Below, piece by piece: positions 9,805 through 18,966 of a DNA stretch of 64,000 bases. Where the stretch lies: contig QOZS01000023.1 of the NCBI GenBank assembly GCA_003576705.1, positions 1-64,000 of the forward strand, given 5' to 3'. The notes beneath the pieces are model-generated. The model made no database searches. It was not told where the DNA came from and worked only from the letters and a program-made list of their open reading frames with translations. Positions within the stretch are counted from its first letter, which is position 1. Each line of letters starts with the position of its first letter. The translations under genes were made by a program, and so were the position numbers. This DNA comes from Desertibaculum subflavum. GTDB taxonomy: Bacteria > Pseudomonadota > Alphaproteobacteria > Ferrovibrionales > Ferrovibrionaceae.

Positions 9805-10575
9805 ATGAGCCGCGTATTGCTGATCACCGGCGGGGCGAGCGGCATCGGCGCCGAGGTGGCGAGGCTCGCCGCCGCGCAGGGCTATGCCGTCGCGGTCAAC
9901 TACCGCAGCAAGCGGGACAAGGCGGAAGCGCTGGTCGCCGGGCTGGGCGGCAAGGCAATCGCCGTCCCGGGCGACGTCGCCGATCCGTCCGAGGTCGAGG
10001 CGATGTTCGCCGCGACCGAGAAGGCGCTCGGCCCGCTCACCCATCTCGTCAACAGCGCCGGGCTCTATGTGACGCAGGCCCGGGTCGAGGATTTCGACGC
10101 CGGCGATCTCGCGCGGCTGTTCCAGGTCAACGTGATCGGCACCATGCTCTGCTGCCGCGAGGCGGTGCGCCGCATGTCGACGGCGCGCGGCGGCAAGGGC
10201 GGCGCCATCGTCAACGTCTCGTCGATGGCGGCGACCACCGGCGGCCGCGCCGGCAGCTCGGCCTATGCCGCGACCAAGGGCGCCATCGACGTGTTCACCC
10301 AGGGGCTGGCGCGCGAGGTGGCGGCGGAGGGCATCCGCGCCAATGTGGTGCGGCCCGGATTCACGCTCACCGACATGACGGCGGCGACGGCGGCAGATCC
10401 CAGACGCGTGGCGGCGATCGCGGCCACCATCCCGATCGGCCGGATCGGCACCGCGCTCGAAAGCGCCTGGCCGATCATGTGGCTCTTGTCGGACGAGCAG
10501 GCCTCCTTCGTCTCCGGCACGGCGATCAACGCTTCCGGTGGCGGTTTCGTGATCGGCGCGCCGGCCGGCCGCTAG
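9805..10575 (+). CDS. SDR-family NAD(P)-dependent oxidoreductase
   Basis: A 256-residue classical short-chain dehydrogenase/reductase. The nucleotide-binding TGGASGIG is at 8-15, NSAG at 83-86, and the catalytic residues are around Ser140, Tyr154 and Lys158 (SAYAATKGAI). The substrate-binding region includes RPGFTLTDM. Arg34 in NYRSKR after the second strand suggests NADP(H) preference. A strong AGGAGGAG precedes ATG at 9805. It lies 75 bases behind the thiolase and could act on a 3-hydroxy/3-ketoacyl substrate, but the family is too broad to assign one. It is not evidently PhaB. Confidence 0.88.
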   Translation: MSRVLLITGGASGIGAEVARLAAAQGYAVAVNYRSKRDKAEALVAGLGGKAIAVPGDVADPSEVEAMFAATEKALGPLTHLVNSAGLYVTQARVEDFDAGDLARLFQVNVIGTMLCCREAVRRMSTARGGKGGAIVNVSSMAATTGGRAGSSAYAATKGAIDVFTQGLAREVAAEGIRANVVRPGFTLTDMTAATAADPRRVAAIAATIPIGRIGTALESAWPIMWLLSDEQASFVSGTAINASGGGFVIGAPAGR

Positions 10576-10653
10576 CGCAGGAACGGCCGCCGCTCGCCGT
10601 ATATGGGAGTGACGGTCCGATTGCCGTCCCCCACAGTCGAAGGACCCAGACCC

Positions 10654-11184
10654 ATGTCTTCCCGTCGTCCCCTCTACGCTGCCGCCCTGGCCGGTGCCGT
10701 GCTGGTTTCCGGCGCGATCGGCTTCGCCGTCGCGCAGCCTGCCTCGCCTGCGCCGCCCCCGGCCATGGGCCAAGGTATGCAGGGCCAGGGCATGCAGGGC
10801 CCGCACGGCCACGGCCATCACCAGCGGGCCGCCTTTCAGCCCGGCCGCCATATCGAAGGCCGGATCGCCTTCCTGAAGACCGAACTGAAGATCACCGAGG
10901 CGCAGACCCCGGCCTTCAACGCCTTCGCCGACGTCCTGCGCGCCCAGGCCAAGGCGATGGGCGAGCGTCATCAGCAGATGGGCGGCGACCGCGACAAGCC
11001 GGCCAATGCGGTCGAGCGCCTGGAGCGCCGCACCGAGATGATGAAGCAGGGCGCCGAGGCGAGCCAGAAGCTGCTCGACGCGGCGAAGCCGCTCTACGCC
11101 CAGCTGAGCGACGAGCAGAAGGCGGCCGCCGACGAGCTGCTGTCGCGCGGTGGCGGCAAGCACCGCATGATGATGCGGCACTAG
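10654..11184 (+). CDS. Spy/CpxP-like periplasmic protein (LTXXQ-type)
   Basis: A 176-residue exported protein. The signal peptide covers about 1-29 (basic start SSRRP, hydrophobic core, cut near AVAQ). It is followed by a Pro/Met/Gly/His-rich stretch and then a helical region with the ITEAQ motif that fits the LTXXQ repeat of Spy-type chaperones. His- and Met-rich segments (HGHGHHQ and the C-terminal KHRMMMRH) could bind metal. Proteins of this family buffer envelope stress and are often copper- or zinc-linked. ATG at 10654 was chosen to place the signal peptide at the N terminus. A strong terminator follows. Confidence 0.75.
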   Translation: MSSRRPLYAAALAGAVLVSGAIGFAVAQPASPAPPPAMGQGMQGQGMQGPHGHGHHQRAAFQPGRHIEGRIAFLKTELKITEAQTPAFNAFADVLRAQAKAMGERHQQMGGDRDKPANAVERLERRTEMMKQGAEASQKLLDAAKPLYAQLSDEQKAAADELLSRGGGKHRMMMRH

Positions 11185-11207
11185 ACCGCACCTCACTTCC
11201 GAGCCAG

Positions 11208-11240
11208 CCGGGCGCCCCAACGGGCGCCCGGTTTTCTTTT
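11208..11240 (+). terminator. Rho-independent terminator after the Spy-like gene
   Basis: CCGGGCGCCC pairs with GGGCGCCCGG around a short loop and is followed by TTTTCTTTT. This is a classic intrinsic terminator 23 bases after the stop codon. Confidence 0.88.
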
Positions 11241-11264
11241 GTGCACGGGTTCCGGAAATGCGAA

Positions 11265-11290
11265 AGGGCCGACCCGTTAGGGCCGGCCCT
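11265..11290 (-). terminator. Hairpin, probable terminator for the DUF1003 gene
   Basis: AGGGCCGACCC (11265-11275) and GGGCCGGCCCT (11280-11290) form an 11-bp stem with one mismatch around GTTA. On the minus strand it is followed by TTCGCATTT, modestly T-rich, which suits the end of the leftward DUF1003 transcript. The remaining bases to 11406 hold only GC-rich, partly self-complementary sequence. Confidence 0.5.
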
Positions 11291-11406
11291 CGCGACCGCG
11301 GGAGCGGGGTGGGGGGGCTACGCGACGCGACCCCGCGGCCGTTTTCGCGAGGAGAGTTATCGCAAACCGCGCGTGGCCGCCGCCTTGCGGCGACATGAAA
11401 TCCGTT

Positions 11407-12126
11407 TCATCCGCGCGGGCGCCGGCCGGCCACCTCGTTCATCAGCTCGATCTGGATCTGCTGGATTTCCAGCAGCCGCTCCCATTGGTGCTGCAGCAGG
11501 TGGTCGAGCTTCTCGTGCAGCAGGCGGATTTCGAGCTCGGCCTTCAGGTTCACCAGATAGTCGTTGCGGGCGTGCCGCCGATCCCGCGCTTCCTGCCGGT
11601 TCTGGCTCATCATGATGATCGGCGCCTGGATGGCGGCGAGGCAGGACAGCACCAGGTTGAGCAGGATGTAGGGATACGGATCGAAGGCGCCGCGCGCGAG
11701 CGCCCAGCTGTTCAGTCCCATCCAGGCGATCATGACGACGGTGAACAGGATGAGGAAGCGCCAGCTGCCGCCGAATGCCGCCACCCGGTCGGCCAGCCAT
11801 TCGCCGGTCGAACGGTCCTGCTCGATCTCGCGGTCGACATCGCTCGCCAGGGTCTCCTGCCGGGCGATCCGCTCGATGACCGACCGCTCCAGGCTCGCCG
11901 TCTCGCCGAGCTCGGCCTCCAGCAGCGTCTCCACATAGCGCTGGCGGAAGAGGTTGAGGTCGGCCGTGCAGATGTAGCCCTCGGCCGACCAGCCCGGCAC
12001 CGCTTCGGCGATCTTCGCCGCGAGCGTCGGCCGGATCAGGCTGGCCGCCACCAGCTCGCTTCGCCGCTTGGCCCGGCCGCAGATCTGACAGACGAGATGG
12101 TTGGCGGGACGCGCGGCGTCGGGCAT
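11407..12126 (-). CDS. DUF1003 family membrane protein
   Basis: A 239-residue protein of the DUF1003 family; its molecular role is not established. An N-terminal CQICGR pair (Cys13, Cys16) with a further Cys may bind zinc. The central part has two membrane helices (about 123-143 FLILFTVVMIAWMGL and about 150-170 ILLNLVLSCLAAIQAPIIMM), followed by the family-typical MSQNRQEARDR and a long C-terminal coiled coil. It is a stand-alone gene, convergent with the Spy-like gene. The start ATG at 12126 gives the complete Cys motif. Confidence 0.82.
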   Translation of the reverse strand: MPDAARPANHLVCQICGRAKRRSELVAASLIRPTLAAKIAEAVPGWSAEGYICTADLNLFRQRYVETLLEAELGETASLERSVIERIARQETLASDVDREIEQDRSTGEWLADRVAAFGGSWRFLILFTVVMIAWMGLNSWALARGAFDPYPYILLNLVLSCLAAIQAPIIMMSQNRQEARDRRHARNDYLVNLKAELEIRLLHEKLDHLLQHQWERLLEIQQIQIELMNEVAGRRPRG

Positions 12127-12172
12127 GGGAAGGCCTCCGGGCAGGTGCGCCCGGAGACTAGCGCGGCGGCGG

Positions 12173-12583
12173 CTATTTCGACTCCAGCACCATCTGGGTC
12201 TGGATGGTCATCGACAGCAGCCGGCCATCCGGCCCGATCAGCCGGGTCTCCCAGACGCTGGTGCGGCGGCCACGATGCAGCGGGATCGCGGTGGCGCGGA
12301 TGGTCCCCTCGCGGCAGCCGGCGAAGAAATTAGTCTTCGATTCGAGCGTCGTGGTGCCGGCGCCGGGCGGCAGGTTCAGCACCGCGCCGGTGGCGCCGAC
12401 CGTATCGGCGAAGGCCATCAAGGTGCCGCCATGCACCGTGCCGCCCACCGTGGTCAGCGCCGGCTTCAGGTCGAGCTCGGCGACGACGCGGTCCAATGAC
12501 GCCTCGACCACGCGAAGCCCCAGTGTTTCGCCCAAGGTGCCCTTCCACCGCCTGGTGATCTCCGCCGGATCGAACGCCGCCAT
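12173..12583 (-). CDS. PaaI-type hotdog thioesterase
   Basis: A 136-residue hotdog-fold protein that would hydrolyse acyl-CoA thioesters in the cytoplasm. The family core is visible: VGGTVHGGTLMAFADTVGA around residue 51 (HGG turn and catalytic acidic residue) and the LESKTNFF strand. ATG at 12583 is preceded by GGAGGA at ideal spacing; an upstream in-frame ATG at 12598 would overlap that site. It is divergent from phosphofructokinase. The acyl substrate is unknown. Confidence 0.85.
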   Translation of the reverse strand: MAAFDPAEITRRWKGTLGETLGLRVVEASLDRVVAELDLKPALTTVGGTVHGGTLMAFADTVGATGAVLNLPPGAGTTTLESKTNFFAGCREGTIRATAIPLHRGRRTSVWETRLIGPDGRLLSMTIQTQMVLESK

Positions 12584-12736
12584 GGATGCTTCCTCCATCT
12601 GGACCGTGGCGGCAGCTTTCCGTGCCGCCGCGGGTTCCGCAATGACCTTTCAGGTAATCGGCGGGCAAGGGGTTACCATCTCGCGCCGGCCGGTGTATGC
12701 GGGCTTTGGCTGGGGCGTGGGATACAAGGAGGCAGC

Positions 12737-13807
12737 ATGCGGGTCGGCATCCTCACCAGCGGCGGCGACTGCGCCGGTCTGAACGCCATCATCCGCGCCG
12801 CCGTGCTGCGCGCGGGCTCGCTCGGCTGGACCGTCGTCGGCATCCGCCAAGGCACGCTCGGCCTGTTGCGCGATCCGCCGGATGCCGAGGAACTCGGCCC
12901 TGGCGTCACGGCGAGCGACATGCTGCTGAAGGGCGGCACCGTCCTCGGCACCACCAACCACGGCGATCCCTTCGCCTTCCCGATGCCGGACGGCTCGAAG
13001 CGCAACCGGTCGGCCGAGGTCGCGGCCGGCGTCCGCAAGCTCGGCCTGGGCGCCGTGATCGGCATCGGCGGCGACGGCAGCTTCGCCATCCTGCGCCGCC
13101 TGGCGCAGGAAGGCGGCTTCAACCTGGTCGGCATCCCGAAGACCATCGACAACGATGTCGGCCTGACCGAGACGGCGATCGGCTATGCGACGGCGGTCGC
13201 CACCGCGGCCGAGGCGCTGGACCGCCTGCAGCCGACCGCGGCGAGCCATAGCCGCGTGATGGTGCTGGAAGTCATGGGCCGCGATGCCGGCCATATCGCC
13301 ATCGCGGCCGGTATCGCCGGCGGCGCCGATGTCGTGCTGATACCGGAGATTCCCTGGACCGTGGCGAGCGTCGCCCAGAAGGTCGAGGCCCTGCGCCAGG
13401 CCGGGCGCAACTTCGCGCTGGTGGTGGTCGCCGAAGCGGTGCCGACGGAGCAGGGCGCCCCGGTGATGGTCGAGCATCTCGGCGGGCAGAAGCGGCTCGG
13501 CGGCGTCGGCCATTATGTCGGGACGCGGCTCGCCGAGGCGACCGGCGCGGAGGTGCGCGTGACCGTGCTCGGCCATGTGCAGCGCGGCGGCACGCCGATC
13601 GCGGCCGACCGCCTGCTCGGCTCGGTCTTCGGCGTGCACGCCGTCGACCTGGTGGCGGAGGGCAAGTTCGACCGCATGGTCGCCTGGTGGAACCGCGAGG
13701 TGATCGACGTGCCGTTCGATCTGGTGCTGGACCGCCCGAAGCTGGTCGACCCGCAAGGGCCGATGGTCAGGACCGCGCGAGGCCTCGGCATCTGCCTCGG
13801 TGACTGA
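12737..13807 (+). CDS. 6-phosphofructokinase, probably ATP-dependent (group III type)
   Basis: This 356-residue enzyme phosphorylates fructose 6-phosphate in glycolysis. GGDGS at 111-115 and PKTIDNDVG at 134-142 mark the nucleotide and sugar-phosphate sites, and MGRDAGHIA and HVQRGG are also present. The key pair is Gly114 (the E. coli Gly104 position) with Lys135 (the E. coli Gly124 position). Family studies link Gly to ATP and Asp to pyrophosphate at the first site, so ATP is favoured, while the Lys recalls PPi enzymes; this mixed pair is known in some ATP-dependent members. AAGGAGG precedes the ATG. It ends 6 bases from the convergent YcgN-type gene. Confidence 0.9.
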   Translation: MRVGILTSGGDCAGLNAIIRAAVLRAGSLGWTVVGIRQGTLGLLRDPPDAEELGPGVTASDMLLKGGTVLGTTNHGDPFAFPMPDGSKRNRSAEVAAGVRKLGLGAVIGIGGDGSFAILRRLAQEGGFNLVGIPKTIDNDVGLTETAIGYATAVATAAEALDRLQPTAASHSRVMVLEVMGRDAGHIAIAAGIAGGADVVLIPEIPWTVASVAQKVEALRQAGRNFALVVVAEAVPTEQGAPVMVEHLGGQKRLGGVGHYVGTRLAEATGAEVRVTVLGHVQRGGTPIAADRLLGSVFGVHAVDLVAEGKFDRMVAWWNREVIDVPFDLVLDRPKLVDPQGPMVRTARGLGICLGD

Positions 13808-13813
13808 AGCGGC

Positions 13814-14251
13814 TCAGTCGATCCAGGTGACGATGTTGCGCTCGAGCCGGGTGCGCGCGGTCTCGCGGATGGCCCGGCCGCGGGCCGAGATGCCGGCCTC
13901 GTGCACGGTGTTCGGATCGCCGGAGACCAGCGGGTGCCACCAAGCGAGCCCCTTGCCCTCGGCGACCAGGCGATAGGCGCAGGTGGAAGGCAGCCAGTCG
14001 ACCGTGCGCACGCGCTTGGGCGTCAGGCGCACGCAATCCGGCACGTAGTCGTGGCGGTTCTCATAGTCGCTGCACCGGCAGCTCTTCAGGTCGAGCATCT
14101 TGCAGGCGACGCGGGTGAAGGCGACTTCGCCGGTATCGACGAAGTCGATCTTGTGCAGGCAGCATTTGCCGCAGCCGTCGCACAGGCTCTCCCATTCCGC
14201 GCGCGTCATCTGTTCCAGCGTCTTGCGGCGCCAGAACGGCTCGTCTTCCAC
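13814..14251 (-). CDS. YcgN/UPF0260 family cysteine-cluster protein
   Basis: About 145 residues of the UPF0260 (YcgN) family. The signature Cys cluster [11 protein letters not shown] (Cys24, 27, 30, 31) plus later CKML, CRC and CVRL cysteines suggests a bound metal or Fe-S centre; the function is not settled. GTG at 14251 gives the N terminus MEDEPFW, matching the known family start a few residues before PFW. The frame stays open far upstream, but that part overlaps the depolymerase gene in another frame and is not a fusion. It lies 23 bases after phaZ and is likely co-transcribed with it. Confidence 0.82.
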   Translation of the reverse strand: MEDEPFWRRKTLEQMTRAEWESLCDGCGKCCLHKIDFVDTGEVAFTRVACKMLDLKSCRCSDYENRHDYVPDCVRLTPKRVRTVDWLPSTCAYRLVAEGKGLAWWHPLVSGDPNTVHEAGISARGRAIRETARTRLERNIVTWID

Positions 14252-14274
14252 CGTGGTGATGGGAGCGGTGGGAT

Positions 14275-15501
14275 CTATCTCTCGTTCGCCCGGATGAACG
14301 CGGCGACGCGCGGGCTGATTTCCTTGCGCCATTTCGAGCCGTTGAACACGCCGTAGTGGCCGACACCGGCCTGAAGGTAGTGCAAACGGCGGCTGCGGGG
14401 AATGCGCTTGCAAAGGTCCTGCGCGGCGAGGGTCTGGCCGAAGCCGGAAATGTCGTCGAACTCGCCTTCGATCGTCATCAGGGCGGTGCGCTCGATCGCC
14501 GAAGGGTCGATCTTGCGCCCGCGGCTCTCCCACTTGCCGTCGGGCAGCAGGTGGCGCTGGAACACGATGTCGACGGTCTGCAGGTAGTACTCGGCCGGCA
14601 GGTCCATCACGGCGAGATACTCGTCGTAGAACGCCCGGTGCGCCGCGGCGGATTCGCCGTCGCCCTGGATCAGGTGATGGAACTGCCGGACATGGGCGTC
14701 GACATGGCGGTCGAAGTTCATCGACATGAAGCCGGTCAGCTGCAGGAAGCCCGGATAGACCCGCCGCATGAAGCCCGCGTGGTTGAACGGCACATGGTGG
14801 ATCACCGTGTTCTCGAACCAGGCGAGCGGGTGCGAGGTGGCGAGCTTGTTCGGCGTGGTCGGGCTGAGCCGTGTATCGACCGGCCCGCCCATCAGGATCA
14901 TCGAGGGCGGCGTGGCGGGATGCTTCTCCGCGGCCATCAAGGCGACGGCGGCGAGCACCGGCACCGACGGCTGGCAGACCGCCATCACATGCGTGCCCGG
15001 CCCGAGCGTGGCGAGGAAGTGGATGACAAGGTCGATGTAGTCGTCGAGGTCGAACCCGCCTTCGGCGAGCGGCACGTCGCGGGCATTCTTCCAGTCGGTG
15101 ATGAAGACGTCGTGCTCGGCGAGCATGGTCGTCACCGTGCCGCGCAGCAGGGTGGCGAAGTGGCCCGACATCGGCGCCACGATCAGCACGCGGGAATTGG
15201 GCGCGGCGGGCGCCGGCTCGCGCTTGAAGTGCAGCAGGTCGCAGAACGGATGCCGCTCCACCACTTCCTCGGTGACGGCGAGAGGCGATCCGTCGGAATC
15301 GGCGGCATCGATATTGAAGTCGGGACGGGGCCGATGCCGCGTCGAGTGCTCGAACAGGTCGCAGGCGGCGGCGAGGGCCCATCCGGCGGGCAAGTACGAG
15401 AGAGGGTTCAGCGGATGATGCAGCGACCGGTGGCTGGCCTCCGCGGCGAACCGGATCGGCGTCAGGGCGGCCCGGTGCAGCTCGTGCAGTTGGTACAGCA
15501 T
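14275..15501 (-). CDS. phaZ: Intracellular polyhydroxyalkanoate depolymerase
   Basis: A 408-residue intracellular PHB depolymerase (PhaZ/DepA family) that breaks down storage granules to 3-hydroxybutyrate units. It has the alpha/beta-hydrolase plan with the family-specific nucleophile Cys176 in VCQPSVPV, where extracellular depolymerases use Ser. EGEFDDISG and the late GVGHYGVF supply the presumed Asp and His. Length matches the family. There is no signal peptide. Together with two PHA synthases elsewhere in the window it supports an active PHA cycle. The 208 bases upstream (15502-15709) hold no gene. Confidence 0.93.
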   Translation of the reverse strand: MLYQLHELHRAALTPIRFAAEASHRSLHHPLNPLSYLPAGWALAAACDLFEHSTRHRPRPDFNIDAADSDGSPLAVTEEVVERHPFCDLLHFKREPAPAAPNSRVLIVAPMSGHFATLLRGTVTTMLAEHDVFITDWKNARDVPLAEGGFDLDDYIDLVIHFLATLGPGTHVMAVCQPSVPVLAAVALMAAEKHPATPPSMILMGGPVDTRLSPTTPNKLATSHPLAWFENTVIHHVPFNHAGFMRRVYPGFLQLTGFMSMNFDRHVDAHVRQFHHLIQGDGESAAAHRAFYDEYLAVMDLPAEYYLQTVDIVFQRHLLPDGKWESRGRKIDPSAIERTALMTIEGEFDDISGFGQTLAAQDLCKRIPRSRRLHYLQAGVGHYGVFNGSKWRKEISPRVAAFIRANER

Positions 15502-15709
15502 GATGGCCTGGTTCGACCTCCACGACGTGGCAGCGCAGGCTTTAACGCTTCAACGCTGCGCCGCGATCCCTTAGCGAAAGGCTTCGCTTTGGGTACGTCT
15601 TACGAGCTAGGTCGGATTGGTGGCGGCCGGCGGGCGGAACCTTGGCCGTTTGTGGCGCGTTATCACGTCGTCGGCATCGAGACGGGCCGACGCGCCACGC
15701 GCCGGCAGG

Positions 15710-17881
15710 TCAGGCGGCGCGTACCTTGGCGATGAACCGGTCGACTTCGCCGGCCAGGGTCTTTGCCTGCTCGGACAGCGACTCGGCGGCCGAGCGCATC
15801 TGCTGCGCCGTGCTGCCGGTCTGTGCGGCCGCCTGGGTGACGCTCCCCATGTTCTGCGACACTTCCTGCGTGCCGCTGGCCGCTTCCTGAACGTTGCGGC
15901 TGATCTCCTTGGTAGCCGAGGTCTGCTCCTCGACGGCAGAGGCGATCGAAGTGGCGATCTGGTTCACCTCCTCGATCGTCCTGGCGATGCCCTGGATGGC
16001 CGCGACGGAATCGCGCGTCGCGCCCTGCACGCCCTGGATCTGACGCGCGATCTCTTCGGTCGCCTTGGCGGTCTGATTGGCCAGCATCTTCACTTCCGAG
16101 GCGACCACGGCGAAGCCCTTGCCGGCCTCGCCGGCGCGGGCCGCTTCGATGGTCGCGTTCAGCGCGAGCAGATTGGTCTGGCTGGCGATGTTGTTGATCA
16201 GGTCGACCACCTCGTCGATCTTGCGCGCTGCCTGCGCCAATCCGTCGACCGTGGTGCCGGTCTCGCGGGCGCGCTGCGTCGCCGATTGGGCGATCTCCGC
16301 CGATTGCGTGACCTGACGCGCGATCTCGTTGATCGAGGCGCTCAGCTCCTCCGCCGCCGAGGCGACGGTCTGCACGTTGGTCGAGGCCTGTTCGGAAGCC
16401 GAAGCCGCCGCCGAGGCCTGGCGGTTGGCTTCCTCGGCCGTGCCGGCCATCGCCGAGGCGCTGGACAGCACCTGGGCGCTGGCCGATCCGACGGTCTGCA
16501 CGACCTGCTTGACGGATGCCTCGAAGGCATCGGCGAGGCTGTTCATGTCGGCCTTGCGCTTGGCCTCCGCCTCGCGCCGCACCCGCTCCTGCTCGGCGGC
16601 GCGCTCGGCCTCGGCCTTGCGCATCGCCTCCTCGGTCTCCCGCAGGCGGCGCTCCAGGGTCGCCTGCGCCTCGGCCGTCTGTGCCTCCTGACGGCGGCGG
16701 GAATCCTCGCGCTCCGCTTCCTGCTGCTGGCGCGAGGCCTCGGCATCCGCCTGCAGCCGCTCGTTCTCGATGCCGGCCTGCTTGAATACCTCGACCGCAG
16801 CGGCCATCTGGCCGACCTCGTCCTTGCGGTCGCGCGCCGGCACCTCGGTCTCCCATTCCTTGTTGGCGAGCCGGCCCATCGCCGCCGTCATCGCCACGAT
16901 CGGACGCGCCAGGCCGGTCGCGATGAAGATCGCCGCCAGCGCGCCGAGAACGATGCCCGCGACCGTGATGGCGATGCCGGTGGTGCGGCTCGTTGCGACA
17001 GTGCCCTTCACCGCCGCCGCGATGCCGTCCATCTGGGCATCCTGCGCCTGCTTGAGGGCTTCCGCCGTCTTGTCGAGCTCGGCCGCCGCCGTCGCCATGG
17101 AGCCCTTGTAGAGGCCGTCCATCTCCTGCGCCGCGTCGACCGCTTTCTTGATGGCGAACTCGTAGGTCTCGGCGAGCTCGATCGCCTCCTCCAGAGTCTT
17201 GGTCGCCTCCTCGGAGAGCAGCTGGCTGCTCGCATCCGAGCTCAGCCGGGTGAAATCGTCGATCTGGTCCTGGAACGCCCGCAGGTGCTTGTTGTCGCCA
17301 CTCGCCAGAAAGCGCATGGCGTCGAGGCGCGAGGTCAGCAGCGCCACTTCGGCGGCGCCGACGGTGGTGGCGCCCTGATGCTCTTCGCTCTGGGTCGCCT
17401 TCTCGCGCGTCTCGGCCAGCTTCTTCTGCAGCGATTCCCCGGTCGGCTCCACCTCGCCGGTCCAGGTCGTCTCGCGGGCAGTGCGAAGCGCCACCACCTG
17501 CTCGAGATCGGCGGCATACTGGCCGACCAGCGCCTGCATGCGCTTGACCATCTCAACCATCTCCGCCGCGCTGGCCCGCTCCGCCGCGGCTTGCAGATCG
17601 GTCCCGATGGCACCCAGCAGGTCGCGTGCACCCTTCAACACGGCTTCCTGGCCGCTGCCCATGAAATCCAGCACATAGCGGTTCAGCTGCACGACGTTGC
17701 GCTCGACCCGCTGCACCCGGGCGGTGTTGTCGACCACGCGCTCGTACTGGCCGACCGAGCGGTTGACGCTGCCGAAACCGGTGACGGCGACGACGCCGGC
17801 CACGGCCAGCAGCGCCAGCACGGCGGCAAAGCCGGTCACGATGCGGGCGCGGATGGGAAGATCGTTGAAACGCGAAAGCAC
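15710..17881 (-). CDS. Methyl-accepting chemotaxis protein with helical bimodular-like sensor
   Basis: A 723-residue chemoreceptor. TM1 is about 15-35, a roughly 260-residue all-helical periplasmic part spans 36-299 (size and helix pattern fit a helical bimodular domain, which binds organic acids in known members), and TM2 is about 300-323. HAMP, a long Arg/Glu coiled coil and the signalling hairpin with [20 protein letters not shown] follow. I chose GTG at 17881 with AGGAAA ahead of it; the upstream in-frame ATG at 18010 would add a Pro/Arg-rich, unlikely leader. It resembles the first chemoreceptor in the coiled coil and tip, but not closely in the sensor. Confidence 0.92.
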   Translation of the reverse strand: MLSRFNDLPIRARIVTGFAAVLALLAVAGVVAVTGFGSVNRSVGQYERVVDNTARVQRVERNVVQLNRYVLDFMGSGQEAVLKGARDLLGAIGTDLQAAAERASAAEMVEMVKRMQALVGQYAADLEQVVALRTARETTWTGEVEPTGESLQKKLAETREKATQSEEHQGATTVGAAEVALLTSRLDAMRFLASGDNKHLRAFQDQIDDFTRLSSDASSQLLSEEATKTLEEAIELAETYEFAIKKAVDAAQEMDGLYKGSMATAAAELDKTAEALKQAQDAQMDGIAAAVKGTVATSRTTGIAITVAGIVLGALAAIFIATGLARPIVAMTAAMGRLANKEWETEVPARDRKDEVGQMAAAVEVFKQAGIENERLQADAEASRQQQEAEREDSRRRQEAQTAEAQATLERRLRETEEAMRKAEAERAAEQERVRREAEAKRKADMNSLADAFEASVKQVVQTVGSASAQVLSSASAMAGTAEEANRQASAAASASEQASTNVQTVASAAEELSASINEIARQVTQSAEIAQSATQRARETGTTVDGLAQAARKIDEVVDLINNIASQTNLLALNATIEAARAGEAGKGFAVVASEVKMLANQTAKATEEIARQIQGVQGATRDSVAAIQGIARTIEEVNQIATSIASAVEEQTSATKEISRNVQEAASGTQEVSQNMGSVTQAAAQTGSTAQQMRSAAESLSEQAKTLAGEVDRFIAKVRAA

Positions 17882-18090
17882 GGTTTCCTGCCCCGCTGTT
17901 GCGGTTGGTGTCGAGCGGCGGGTATGTCGCCGGCGCGGCCCGGCGGGCCAGTCAAGCCGAGTGTGCCGATGATTGGTTGTGCAATTTCTAACGGCCGCTG
18001 ATCGGCTCATATTCGGCCGTGGTCGGCAATGGTTTGATTTTATTGCGACTCTCTACTGCCCGGCCGGCCGGTAACGAAACTCAACATCGG

Positions 18091-18687
18091 CTAAAGCAGG
18101 GCGCGCAGCTTGTCGGCGATCTTCTCCGGCGCGGCATTGGGGCCGAGATGGGCGGCATAGCGCCCCTGCCTGTCCAGGATGTAGACGAAGCCGGAATGGT
18201 CGACGGTATAGGCCCCGTCGGGCTTCGGCTTGCCCTTCTGGTAGTAGACCCGGTAGGCCCGTGCGGCGGCCGCGACCTGCTCCGGCGTGCCGGTCAGACC
18301 GATGATGCCGCCACCGAGATTGCTCACGAAATCCGCCATCACCTTCTGCGTGTCCCGCTCCGGATCGATGGTGATGAAGACCGCGCGGACCTGCTTCGCC
18401 TTGGGGCCGAGCAGGTCGAGGGCGCCGACGATGTTGATCAGCTCGGTCGGGCAGACATCCGGGCAGTAGGTGTAGCCGAAATAGACGACCGCCGGTTGCC
18501 CGAGCAGGTCCTTCTCCGTCCGGGTGGCGCCGGCCTGGTCGATCAGCGTGAACGGGCCGCCGATGGGCACCTGCGACTGCTCGGCCCGGAGGACGAGGTC
18601 CTGGTACAGACGGACGCCGACATAGCCGAGCACGGCGAGGGCGGCGGCCATGACGAGGATGAGGCCACGTTCGAGCCCTTTGCGCAT
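18091..18687 (-). CDS. SCO1/SenC-family copper chaperone-like protein
   Basis: A 198-residue membrane-anchored thioredoxin-fold protein. An N-terminal helix (about 9-30) anchors it with the domain in the periplasm. CPDVC (Cys75, Cys79) and His164 in VDHSGF are the known copper ligands of SCO proteins, which deliver copper to, or reduce, the CuA site of aa3 oxidases; some act on other copper enzymes. No CuA oxidase lies in the window; the cbb3 operon 10 kb away lacks CuA. It is the last gene of a leftward run after a small membrane protein and an SDR. Confidence 0.9.
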   Translation of the reverse strand: MRKGLERGLILVMAAALAVLGYVGVRLYQDLVLRAEQSQVPIGGPFTLIDQAGATRTEKDLLGQPAVVYFGYTYCPDVCPTELINIVGALDLLGPKAKQVRAVFITIDPERDTQKVMADFVSNLGGGIIGLTGTPEQVAAAARAYRVYYQKGKPKPDGAYTVDHSGFVYILDRQGRYAAHLGPNAAPEKIADKLRALL

Positions 18688-18699
18688 AGCGGCGAATCC

Positions 18700-18966
18700 T
18701 CACACATAACGTTCGACGGCGAACAACATGACGCCGACCAGCATGGCGGGCCAGGCAACTTTCGGCGATTGGACCAATTGCAGCAGGCGCCGCTCCGGCT
18801 GATGGCCAATTCCGTAGGTGAAGGCACCGAGCAGACCGATCAAGGCAAGGGCGAGCCCGCTGCGCGCGATCCAGCCCGCCGCTTGCGACGTCCAGTCGGG
18901 GTTGAACAGGACGACGACCCCCACCAGGGCCGCCAGGGCAAGCGAAACCAGGCGAAGGGCCGTCAT
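18700..18966 (-). CDS. Small membrane protein (about 88 aa), function unknown
   Basis: An 88-residue protein with three hydrophobic helices (about 5-23, 33-54 and 71-85). Its size and layout recall the YbgE-type proteins of cytochrome bd operons, but similarity is weak and I cannot assign it. ATG at 18966 overlaps the SDR stop (ATGA), and the SCO1 gene follows 12 bases later, so the three are probably one operon. A link to respiratory complex biogenesis is an inference from SCO1. Confidence 0.65.
   Translation of the reverse strand: MTALRLVSLALAALVGVVVLFNPDWTSQAAGWIARSGLALALIGLLGAFTYGIGHQPERRLLQLVQSPKVAWPAMLVGVMLFAVERYV

Noticed and set aside
8554..10575. Thiolase and SDR as phaA-phaB
   Set aside because: The thiolase C-terminal motif departs from typical PhaA and the SDR has no PhaB hallmark; calling them PHB precursor genes would be a guess.
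13814..15523. Possible fusion of the YcgN-type protein to a large upstream domain
   Set aside because: The upstream part overlaps phaZ in another frame and has Arg/Pro-rich shadow composition. YcgN-family proteins start just before the PFW motif.
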